A DNA stretch of 40,871 nucleotides from a bacterium (GTDB taxonomy: Bacteria > Verrucomicrobiota > Verrucomicrobiia > Limisphaerales > UBA8199), in contig JAJYHY010000027.1 of NCBI GenBank assembly GCA_021784555.1, positions 1 to 40,871 of the forward strand, given 5' to 3'. Every line of letters begins with the position of its first letter. Position 1 is the stretch's first letter. The translations under genes were made by a program, and so were the position numbers. This document shows, in pieces, positions 32,196-40,871 of the stretch. A model generated the notes under the pieces. The model did no database searches. It was not told where the DNA came from and worked only from the letters and a program-made list of their open reading frames with translations.

Positions 32196-33821
32196 TCAGG
32201 GTTGGTTCGATGCCTCAGGTTCCATTGCCGCAAGGGCCTCGCGTGCGGCAGCCTGGACCGCCGGATCGGTATCCTGCGCCGCCTGCTTGACCTGTGGCGC
32301 GCAGGAGACCGCCTTTGGGCCGAGCATTCCCAGCGCGGTTGCGGAGTTGATAACCGGCTGCCAGGAGAGGCCAGCCGCGCCGTGGGGGTCCACGCTGGGA
32401 TGCTCGAGGACATCGATCAGCGTGGGGACCAGTGCCGGGTTGCCGGGATCAATCTTTGCCAGGGCAACCGCCGCCTGACCGCAGCCGAACCGGAGGGCTT
32501 CCAGCAGAGCGGGCACAGCCCCTCTGGCCTGGGGGCCGATCTCCCCCAGCGCCATCGCGGCGTAGGAGGCCACGGCATCGTTTTCGTCCCGCAGCGCGGC
32601 GGTCAACTCCGGCACGGCGGGCGCGGCGACCGGCCCCAACTCCTTCAAAACCCAGGCGGCCTCCCTTCGTTCCCAACCTGTGCGCTTGCTCTCGGCCAGC
32701 GTTTTCGGCATGGCAAGCTTCCGGCGCAGGAACGCCACGGCGTTCTTGCCCACCGTCAGGAAGGCATCGCGTCCCTCGACGTACTCCTTGTCTTCAAGGG
32801 ATGGACTGGTGGCCATTTGGCTGAGCCATTGTTCGGCGGATTTGCCTTGGTATGGAAAGGTGAGCCGCGTGGCGGCGGGTGCGTCGGCGGCGCGCCGAGC
32901 GATGACTGGACTCGGGGTAGCGGGCGCGGTTGAGGCCGGTGTAGCGCCCGAGCCGCTCCGCGATTGCGCGTCGGTCAGGCCGATGAATCCCAGTCCCAAC
33001 AGGAGCAGAACCGCCGGCACTGACCGGTGTGGCCGCGCCGTGTAATGCACTATCAGCGACAGGCGGCGGGCCATCGCCGCCTTGCCCTCCAGAATGCCCA
33101 CCGCGCCGGAAAACGGCTCCGGGCCGCACGCCGCTTCCAGCAGCTTGATGATGGTTCCGCCGTAGAGTCTGTTCTGTTCCTGGCCGGCGTGTGACAGAAC
33201 CAGTTCGTCGCAAGCCAGTTCCCGGTCGGCGGCCATCCGGTGAAAGGCGAACCACAGAATCGGATTGAACCAATGCAGCACCTTCAAACCCGTCGCCACG
33301 TTGCCTTGCCTCGCGAAGCCGAATCCTGAAGCGGATGCTCTGCACGACAACGCGCGTGGCAAGGAGCAACACGCCGGCAAGCCATAACCCCCACCCCACC
33401 CCCATCAGCGTCCATTTGCGCCCGGAGAAGGAACCTTGCGCCAGGCCGGACCTTCCCGGTTCTCGCGACGACAACCCTTCGTGAAGCGGGCGCGCAAGCG
33501 AACTTCGCCTGCCGAGTGGCGTCCCCGGACCGCCCGTGCCTACTACGATTCCCGCAGCGCCAATCGAAATATCGGCGCCGCCCACACTTCCTCCCGGGCC
33601 GGCCTGCCAGGCGGTCTGGGTCGCCCAGTCTTCCTCTCGGGCGAGGTTGAAAAGGCTCCACCCGCTCCGAGGCTCGATTGGCAGCACCAGACGCATCAAA
33701 ACCAGCAGCCAGAGGGCGAACCGCCAGCGGGCTGAAAGCCGCTTGCGCACCACCCACTGCGCGATCAACACCAAGAGGACAAGAACCGACGCCTGCCGGT
33801 ATCCACCAGCGTTTTAATCAT
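32196..33821 (-). pseudogene. BlaR1-type M56 peptidase fused to HEAT repeats, deleted and frameshifted
   Basis: Two pieces of one gene. The 5' piece (MIKTLVDTG at 33821, one base lost near 33795, then VLIAQWVVRKRLSARWRFAL) carries the first membrane helices and continues to RFRIRLREARQ near 33330. The 3' piece, in another frame, resumes at GNVATGLKVLHWFNPILWFA and RELACDELVLS. Intact BlaR1-like M56 proteins have ~75 residues between these points, including the zinc-binding HExxH, which is absent. So a deletion out of frame removed the active site. The C-terminal part after TDAQS consists of HEAT repeats (EQWLSQM, AAWVLKELGPVAAPAVPELT). A fragment could still be made from internal starts. Confidence 0.75.
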
Positions 33822-33960
33822 CGAAGCCTTCCTTCAGAGAACTCTCCGCGGAGCCGACGTCATGGCCGCAGCCGCCTTGCATAAGGTCGTGACAGCTTTG
33901 GTCGGCGCCACCCAGGGCGCGCTCAATGAGATCCCGTACGCGCAGCCGCCGCAACTGCGG
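33814..33960 (-). pseudogene. BlaI-like repressor, C-terminal remnant
   Basis: A ~48-codon end, QLRRLRVRDLIERALGG to KEGFDD, resembles the C-terminal dimerisation part of BlaI/MecI repressors (DLLERxFGG then ~30 residues). Its stop overlaps the blaR1 start in the usual way (GATGATTAA). No winged-helix N-terminal domain is found in 33961-34198. The assignment depends mainly on position and the DLIERALGG motif. Confidence 0.4.
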
Positions 33961-34537
<577 letters not shown>

Positions 34538-34601
34538 CGTTCCACCCACGCCTCCGCTCATTTCCGAAAGATGACCAACAAGATCAAAACCACATAAGTC
34601 T

Positions 34602-36395
34602 ATGAACATCCGATACCTCTATCTTGCGGCAATTCTGGCGCTCGGCAGCCCTCTCGGCCTCAGCGCCCAGGACACCAGCACCTCGGCGGCGCCGGCGGGC
34701 GCCGCTCCCGCGCCAGCGGCGGACAACGATCCCGCGGGCGCGAACACCACCGGCACGAAACTTGACGTGCCGAACCTGGTGGTGCCTCAGCCCACGGGCG
34801 CCGACGCCAAGGACGCCAGCAAAGTGGCCGCATACAAGTCATTCAAGGCACAAGCAGCCAAGGAACCCTTGGCGATGCAAATGGCCGACACCATTGGCCA
34901 CAACAAGATCGCCATCAACTTCATGTGGACCCTCGTTACGGGCTTCCTGGTCATGTTCATGCAGGCCGGCTTCGCCCTGGTTGAAACCGGCCTGACGCGG
35001 GCCAAGAACGTGGCGCACACGATGACCATGAACATGATGATCTACCCGCTGGGCATGCTCGGCTTTTATGTCTGCGGGTTTGCCTTGATGTTCGGCGGTG
35101 TCGGCGCGCCGGGGGCCGGTTCTCTCGGCACCTGCACCAGCCTCTCTCACGAGTGGACCTGGAACATCTTCGGCAAGCCATTTGGCATCATCGGCACCCA
35201 TGGGTTCTTCCTCTCAGGCAATGCTTATGACGCCGGCATCTTCTGCCTGTTCCTATTCCAAATGGTCTTCATGGACACAACGGCTACCATCCCCACGGGG
35301 GCGGCGGCGGAACGGTGGAAGTTCTCGGCGTTCATGCTCTATGGATGCTTTATTGGCTCGGTCATGTATCCGGTCTTTGGCAATTGGGTGTGGGGCGGGG
35401 GATGGCTCTCGCAACTTGGCGTGAATTTCGGGCTGGGCCATGGGCACGTCGATTTTGCCGGCTCTTCCGTGGTACACATGCAAGGGGGTGTCATTGCGCT
35501 AATCTTCGCTTGGCTGCTTGGCCCACGCTATGGCAAATACAACAAGGATGGCAGTATCAACGCCATGCCGGCCCACAACATCCCATACGCGATTTTGGGC
35601 ACCTTCATCCTGGCCTTTGGCTGGTTTGGGTTCAACCCCGGCTCGACGCTGTCGGGCACCGACCTGCGAATTGCCGTCGTGGCGACCAACACCATGCTGG
35701 CCTCCGCTACCGGATGCGCCGTGGCGCTGCTCTGGATGTGGCTGGTGCGCACCGGCAAACCCGACCCGTCGATGGCCTGCAACGGAATGCTGGCGGGGTT
35801 GGTGGCGATTACCGCCCCGTGCGCGTTCGTCAATTCCATCGGCGCATGCATCGTCGGTATTGTGGCGGGGATACTGGTGGTCGAATCCGTGTTCGTCTTC
35901 GACAAGCTCAAGATAGACGACCCGGTTGGCGCCATCTCCGTCCATGGCACCTGTGGCGCGTGGGGCTGTTTGTCGATTGGGCTATTGGCCGATGGAACCT
36001 ACGGCCAAGGATGGAACGGGGCGCACTGGTTCAAGCTGTTGGATGGAACCTACAAAATGATGGACCCCAGTCTGGCGCCGACCGGCTCGATTGAGCAAGG
36101 GGTACTGGGCCTGTTTTACGGGGGAGGACTGAGTCAATTCTGGGCTGAGTTGATTGGTGTGACGACCTGCTTCATCACCTTGAGCATTCTGGCGTTTGTT
36201 GTGTTCAAGATCGTGGATGCGGTTGTCGGCAACCGCGTTTCCAGGGAGGTGGAGATCGACGGACTGGACGTTCCGGAGATGGGCGTGCCGGGTTACTGCG
36301 GCATCTCGCTGGATCCGCAGGCTGAAACACCCATGCCCAAGGGCGAGACCTTCGCCGACCGAGGCAGGACGGTCCCGCTGGCGGAAGGCTCGTAG
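34602..36395 (+). CDS. amtB: Ammonium transporter with long periplasmic N-terminus (first copy)
   Basis: The 597-residue product has a signal peptide (YLYLAAILALGSPLGLSA), then an Ala/Pro/Thr-rich periplasmic linker of ~80 residues, then the 11-helix Amt core. Conserved features: DTTATIPTGAAAERWKF, the pore histidines in FAGSSVVHMQGG and ISVHGTCGAWG, and the GWFGFNPGS motif. The C-terminal tail carries the VSREVEIDGLDVPEMG pattern, the segment that contacts PII. It differs clearly from the second Amt, so it is a separate subfamily and not a recent duplication. Exports nothing; imports NH4+/NH3 across the inner membrane and is blocked by GlnK. A terminator follows at 36423. Confidence 0.94.
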   Translation: MNIRYLYLAAILALGSPLGLSAQDTSTSAAPAGAAPAPAADNDPAGANTTGTKLDVPNLVVPQPTGADAKDASKVAAYKSFKAQAAKEPLAMQMADTIGHNKIAINFMWTLVTGFLVMFMQAGFALVETGLTRAKNVAHTMTMNMMIYPLGMLGFYVCGFALMFGGVGAPGAGSLGTCTSLSHEWTWNIFGKPFGIIGTHGFFLSGNAYDAGIFCLFLFQMVFMDTTATIPTGAAAERWKFSAFMLYGCFIGSVMYPVFGNWVWGGGWLSQLGVNFGLGHGHVDFAGSSVVHMQGGVIALIFAWLLGPRYGKYNKDGSINAMPAHNIPYAILGTFILAFGWFGFNPGSTLSGTDLRIAVVATNTMLASATGCAVALLWMWLVRTGKPDPSMACNGMLAGLVAITAPCAFVNSIGACIVGIVAGILVVESVFVFDKLKIDDPVGAISVHGTCGAWGCLSIGLLADGTYGQGWNGAHWFKLLDGTYKMMDPSLAPTGSIEQGVLGLFYGGGLSQFWAELIGVTTCFITLSILAFVVFKIVDAVVGNRVSREVEIDGLDVPEMGVPGYCGISLDPQAETPMPKGETFADRGRTVPLAEGS

Positions 36396-36422
36396 CGACA
36401 CGGCCCAAATTCAGGCCCGACA

Positions 36423-36457
36423 CCGCACGGGAGCCACAAGCTCCCGTGCGGCTTTTT
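36423..36457 (+). terminator. Rho-independent terminator after amtB1
   Basis: A perfect 12-bp stem CCGCACGGGAGC / GCTCCCGTGCGG (36423-36434 and 36440-36451) with a 5-base loop, followed by CTTTTT. It lies 28 bp after the amtB1 stop and separates glnK1-amtB1 from the following locus. Confidence 0.92.
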
Positions 36458-36643
36458 ACTATACGGCGCCGTGGGGTATTGGAGTGATGGAGTAGTGGAG
36501 TGGCGGAATCCAGACGCACACGATAGGGCACGGCCGGTGACGAAGTCGTAGGGCAGGTCTCCTAACCCAACGCCACTCACGTTTGAACCGGCCATCGGCC
36601 GAGCAAACTGCGCGCATGTCCCTGTGCCGGAGGCACTTCCGAG

Positions 36644-36803
36644 AATAGCCCAACGTTTCAACGTTGGGTGGGCGTGCGGACCGAAACAAGTCCCGACAGG
36701 GACGGCTGAGGGGCCAGGAGAGCCCCGACGCCACGGGGTCAGCCGTCCCATTCGGGACTCGCTCCCCCTCGGCGATCCAACCCAACGTTCAAACGTTGAG
36801 AGT
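36644..36803. repeat. ~150-bp nested palindromic element
   Basis: Outer arms with CAACGTTTCAACGTTGGG (36650 region) and a related inverted form at 36776-36797 enclose inner arms at 36689-36709 and 36739-36759, which pair at 19 of 21 positions (core GGGACGGCTGA). The outer left arm is itself a perfect small hairpin (CCCAACGTT/AACGTTGGG). It has no coding capacity. The layout looks like a MITE/REP-type element. Confidence 0.75.
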
Positions 36804-36848
36804 GTCAGACGCTACGCGGTCCGGACTTTGTCGCTGGCCGTGACCCGA

Positions 36849-36920
36849 TAGGAGCGCGGATGCCCTCGTCCGCGTTCTCCAGAAGCCGCAGTTGCGGACG
36901 ACGGCGTCCGCGCTCCTACC
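36849..36920. repeat. TAGGAGCGCGGA palindromic repeat
   Basis: TAGGAGCGCGGA at the left end and TCCGCGCTCCTA at the right pair in inverted orientation, with further complementary GTCCGC/GCGGAC units inside. A half-copy with the same right end is at 10274-10313. Confidence 0.75.
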
Positions 36921-36944
36921 ACCACCTGAGCAGCAGTTACAGAA

Positions 36945-36977
36945 AATCGCAAATCGCAAATCTAAAATCGCAAATCG
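36945..36977. repeat. 33-bp AATCGCAA dispersed repeat, copy 2
   Basis: Identical to 20821-20853. Here it stands directly after the TAGGAGCGCGGA palindrome, with no visible element ends around it. Confidence 0.85.
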
Positions 36978-37747
<770 letters not shown>

Positions 37748-37786
37748 GATCTGTTACCTCCGAACCTATACCGACTGATCCCACTG

Positions 37787-39247
37787 ATGAAAACCCTGCT
37801 TTTTGCGCTTGGTTTGATGGCACTGGTCGCGTTTCTGGCGCCGGTGGCACGCGGCGCCGATGCTGCCTCCGTCTCCGGACAGTCGGTCCAGCAACGGTTG
37901 CACGACATCGAGGCCTACATTAATAACACGGGAAGGGTCACCGGCGCCCATTCGAAGATTCCCGGTCCCGGGCCGGGGCACAACGGTTGGATGATGACCA
38001 GCGCCGCGCTGGTGTTGTTCATGACGCTGCCGGGATTAGCCCTGTTTTACGGAGGTCTGGTACGGAGCAAGAACGTCCTGTCGGTGCTGGGGCAGTGTCT
38101 GGGCATTGCGGGCCTGGTGACAATCTTGTGGTTTTTATGTGGTTACAGCTTGACCTTTCATAGCGGCGGGCCGTTTCTGGGCAGCCTCGATTCGGCGTTT
38201 CTGCGGGGAGTCACTTCCATGCCCAACCCGGACTACGGCGCCTGGGTTTCGCAGAACGTGTACGCGATGTACCAGCTCATGTTCGCCATCATTACCCCGG
38301 CCCTGATAGTGGGGGCCATTGCCGAGCGGATGAAATTCGCGGCCATCCTCTTGTTCGTGACCTGTTGGATGTTCCTCGTCTATTTCCCCCTGGCCCACAT
38401 GGTCTGGGGTGTGGACGGGTTTATGAACGGCGTGTGGAATCCGCACGCGGGCATTCGGGCCATCGATTTTGCCGGCGGCACGGTAGTTCACATGTCTTCG
38501 GGTTGGTCGGCGTTAATTCTTTGCCTGATTCTGGGCCGGCGCCTGGGCTTCGGAAAGGAACCGATGCCGCCGCATAATATGGTGCTTTGCATGGTAGGCA
38601 CGGGAATGTTGTGGGTCGGCTGGTACGGCTTTAATGCCGGCAGCGCCGTGGCCGCCGATATTATCGCCGCAAACGCCTTTACCGCTACTACGCTGGCCAC
38701 AGCGACCGCTTCGTTCGTCTGGGCAGGCGCCGAGTATTTCCTTCGGGGCAAGCCCAGCATACTTGGATTCTGCTCGGGGGCGGTAGCGGGCTTAGTGGTC
38801 ATCACGCCGGCCTGCGGTTTCGTGACGCCCGCCGGCGCCATGATAATCGGCGTTGCCGCCGGGTTGGTGCCCTTCTTTGCTTGCTACAAGCTAAAAGGCT
38901 GGCTGGGCTATGACGACGCCCTGGACACCTTTGGGGTGCATGCGGTTGGCGGAACCTTGGGTGCGCTGCTCACCGGACTGCTGGCATCCGCCTCGGCCAA
39001 TCCGAACCTGGTGGGCGACGCCGCTAAGGCCAACGGCTTGGCCAGGCTCGTGACCCACGGTGGCCTGTGGATTGAGCAACTCAAGGCCATAGGCGTTACC
39101 CTTGGCCTGGCAGTCGTCGCCACCACCGTCATTGGATTTGCCCTCAAAGCTAGCATCGGCCTGCGCGTCTCCAGTGAAGTCGAAGTCTCCGGACTTGATC
39201 TTGCCGAACACGGCGAAGAAGGGTATCACACCGCGGCACAATTATAG
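37787..39247 (+). CDS. amtB: Ammonium transporter (second copy)
   Basis: The 486-residue Amt protein has a signal-peptide-like start (LLFALGLMALVAFLAPVARG), a ~40-residue lead containing QQRLHDIEAYINN, then the 11-helix core. Features are GLALFYGGLVRSKNVLSVLG, TPALIVGAIAERMKF, pore histidines in FAGGTVVHMSSG and FGVHAVGGTLGALL, and LWVGWYGFNAGSA. The tail SSEVEVSGLDLAEHGEEGYH fits PII contact. This is the classical AmtB branch, more like proteobacterial AmtB than the first copy. It forms an operon with glnK2 (39 bp upstream) and is followed by glnA after 99 bp. Confidence 0.95.
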   Translation: MKTLLFALGLMALVAFLAPVARGADAASVSGQSVQQRLHDIEAYINNTGRVTGAHSKIPGPGPGHNGWMMTSAALVLFMTLPGLALFYGGLVRSKNVLSVLGQCLGIAGLVTILWFLCGYSLTFHSGGPFLGSLDSAFLRGVTSMPNPDYGAWVSQNVYAMYQLMFAIITPALIVGAIAERMKFAAILLFVTCWMFLVYFPLAHMVWGVDGFMNGVWNPHAGIRAIDFAGGTVVHMSSGWSALILCLILGRRLGFGKEPMPPHNMVLCMVGTGMLWVGWYGFNAGSAVAADIIAANAFTATTLATATASFVWAGAEYFLRGKPSILGFCSGAVAGLVVITPACGFVTPAGAMIIGVAAGLVPFFACYKLKGWLGYDDALDTFGVHAVGGTLGALLTGLLASASANPNLVGDAAKANGLARLVTHGGLWIEQLKAIGVTLGLAVVATTVIGFALKASIGLRVSSEVEVSGLDLAEHGEEGYHTAAQL

Positions 39248-39346
39248 CGATTTCGCGACACCACACCGGGCTGCTGGCAGGGCGAGGGCCCAGGCGGGTC
39301 GCGATATGCAAGGAAAACTAGAAAGCGAAAAACAAAAGAAAGATAA

Positions 39347-40759
39347 ATGAGCACACCCAAGAGCGTGATAGAACTCGCAAAAAAGAATGGGGCCAAGATG
39401 ATGGACATCAAGTTCGTCGATACTTTTGGCACCTGGCAACACTTCAGTTGCCCAATTCGCGAACTAACCGAAGAAATCTTCAGTGACGGAATCGGCTTTG
39501 ACGGCTCCAGTATCCGGGGCTGGAAGAGCATCGAGGCCTCGGACATGCTGGCGATGCCAGACCCGGACACCGCCTTCATGGACCCCTTTTGCGCGGAACC
39601 GACGTTGTCCCTGACCTGTTCCATCGCCGAGACCGGAACCAAGGAACTCTACACCCGGGACCCGCGTGCCATGGCGCAACGCGCCGAGAAATACCTCGTC
39701 AGCACTGGCTTGGCCGATACCGCCGTCTTTGGACCGGAGGCCGAATTCTTCGTTTTCGATAACGTCCAGTTCGACAGCAAGAGCAACGGCACCTTCTACA
39801 GCCTCGATTCAAACGAGGGAATATGGAACACGGGGCGGGACGAGATGCCCAACCTCGGTTACAAGATCCGCCATAAAGAAGGCTATTTCCCCGTTCCCCC
39901 CGCCGATACTCAGCAGGATATCCGCAGCGAAATGGTCCTGCTCATGGAACAGTTGGGCGTCGAGGTGGAAAAGCAGCATCACGAGGTCGCCACTTCCGGC
40001 CAGGCGGAGATCGATTACCGCTTCACGACGCTGGTCAAGTGCGCCGACGCGATGATGGTGTATAAGTACGTCATCAAGAATGTCGCCCGCAAGCACGGCA
40101 AGACCGCCTGTTTCATGCCCAAACCGCTCTTCGGTGACAACGGCTCCGGCATGCACACTCACATGAGCCTCTGGAAAAAGGGCAAGCCGTTGTTCGCCGG
40201 CAACGAGTACGCCGGCCTTTCCCAGATGGCCCTCTACTATATCGGCGGCCTTTTGAAGCATGCGCGCGCCCTCTGCGCCATTTGCAATCCCACCACCAAC
40301 AGCTACAAACGCCTGGTGCCGGGCTACGAGGCCCCCGTGAACCTGGCCTACAGCTCGCGCAACCGCTCGGCGGCTATCCGCATCCCGACCTACAGCCAGA
40401 GCCCAAAGGCCAAACGCCTCGAATACCGCCCGCCCGACCCCGCCGCCAACCCGTATCTGGCCTTCTCCGCGCTCATGATGGCCGGCGTGGATGGTGTCCT
40501 GAACAAGATCGAACCGGGCGAACCGCTCGACAAAAACATCTACGAACTGCCGCCCGAAGAACTCAAGAAGGTTCCCAACGTCGCCGGCAGCCTTGACGAG
40601 GCCCTCAACTGCCTGGAAAAGGACCATGAATTCCTCCTCAAAGGCGACGTCTTCACCAGCGATTTTCTCGACATGTGGATAGCGACCAAACGCAAGGAGC
40701 ACGACGCCCTGCGCTTGCGCCCGCATCCATACGAGTTTTTCCTCTACTACGACGTGTAG
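39347..40759 (+). CDS. glnA: Glutamine synthetase type I
   Basis: Makes glutamine from glutamate, ammonium and ATP. The 470-residue GSI subunit has the beta-grasp N-terminus ([13 protein letters not shown], containing the conserved D of DGSSI), metal and substrate motifs [28 protein letters not shown] and [20 protein letters not shown], and [14 protein letters not shown]. The adenylylation-loop Tyr399 lies in [11 protein letters not shown], so it is the GlnE-regulated GSI-beta type. Together with the two glnK-amtB pairs upstream it makes an ammonium-uptake and fixation locus. It ends 112 bp before the window end and is followed by a terminator-like hairpin. Confidence 0.97.
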   Translation: MSTPKSVIELAKKNGAKMMDIKFVDTFGTWQHFSCPIRELTEEIFSDGIGFDGSSIRGWKSIEASDMLAMPDPDTAFMDPFCAEPTLSLTCSIAETGTKELYTRDPRAMAQRAEKYLVSTGLADTAVFGPEAEFFVFDNVQFDSKSNGTFYSLDSNEGIWNTGRDEMPNLGYKIRHKEGYFPVPPADTQQDIRSEMVLLMEQLGVEVEKQHHEVATSGQAEIDYRFTTLVKCADAMMVYKYVIKNVARKHGKTACFMPKPLFGDNGSGMHTHMSLWKKGKPLFAGNEYAGLSQMALYYIGGLLKHARALCAICNPTTNSYKRLVPGYEAPVNLAYSSRNRSAAIRIPTYSQSPKAKRLEYRPPDPAANPYLAFSALMMAGVDGVLNKIEPGEPLDKNIYELPPEELKKVPNVAGSLDEALNCLEKDHEFLLKGDVFTSDFLDMWIATKRKEHDALRLRPHPYEFFLYYDV

Positions 40760-40819
40760 TACACACGAGAACAATGCGATTTTCACGGGGTTGCCCGTGG
40801 AAACTTGGGGTGTAGCGAC

Positions 40820-40858
40820 AAGGGCTCCCGGACTTCAGGTCTGGGAGCCCTTCTTCCA
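40820..40858 (+). terminator. Terminator-like hairpin after glnA
   Basis: AAGGGCTCCC (40820-40829) pairs with GGGAGCCCTT (40843-40852), extended inward by four further pairs around a 5-base loop; a T-rich but imperfect tract follows (CTTCCAGTTTT). A second small hairpin CACGGG/CCCGTG lies at 40784-40799. Confidence 0.75.
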
Positions 40859-40871
40859 GTTTTCCCCGAAG

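Overview
The window is GC-rich and looks like chromosome of a Verrucomicrobiota bacterium, probably of the Pedosphaera/Limisphaera side. This rests on gene content: a Pro/Ala-rich GspC-like secretion protein, a BlaR1-type M56 peptidase fused to HEAT repeats, a pro-kumamolisin with C-terminal jelly-roll-like modules, class II DAHP synthase, and many short dispersed palindromes between genes. No rRNA, tRNA or CRISPR array is visible.

Layout. 1-2171: a ClpX-like unfoldase (cut by the left edge) divergent from a GspC-like secreted protein. 2353-7045: a leftward run of gluQ, an SDR reductase, aguB and der, with a nuclease-like gene remnant directly upstream of der. 7354-10179: a large secreted ankyrin-repeat protein. 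10345-13687: a methyltransferase/glycosyltransferase pair and a second glycosyltransferase, separated by a tandem repeat array. 13754-17570: two overlapping multi-PAS sensor kinases.

17571-25580 is an accessory, decaying zone. It holds a trypsin-like protease joined to a frameshifted GYF_2-type protein, remnants of two conjugation-type genes (one broken by a ~120 bp MITE-like insertion), a CcbP-like calcium-binding protein, an HNH endonuclease broken by a 14-bp tandem duplication, a DUF433/DUF5615 toxin-antitoxin pair lying between two direct copies of an internally deleted REP-associated transposase, and an orphan ParD antitoxin.

25598-34198: a secreted S53 peptidase, class II DAHP synthase (entry to aromatic amino acid synthesis), a secreted GH5 glycosidase, a DUF2061 membrane protein, and a collapsed bla-type regulatory operon (blaI remnant, blaR1-HEAT pseudogene lacking its zinc-binding HExxH region, shortened carboxypeptidase-regulatory-like protein).

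34199-40759 is a nitrogen-assimilation locus: glnK-amtB, a ~1 kb palindrome-rich spacer, a second glnK-amtB, then glnA. The two transporters import ammonium, the PII proteins gate them and signal nitrogen status, and glutamine synthetase fixes the ammonium.

The most notable observations are the toxin-antitoxin pair between two matching transposase deletion derivatives, the protease-GYF_2 pair, the MITE-like insertion with target duplication, and the number of recently broken genes whose exact lesions can still be read.
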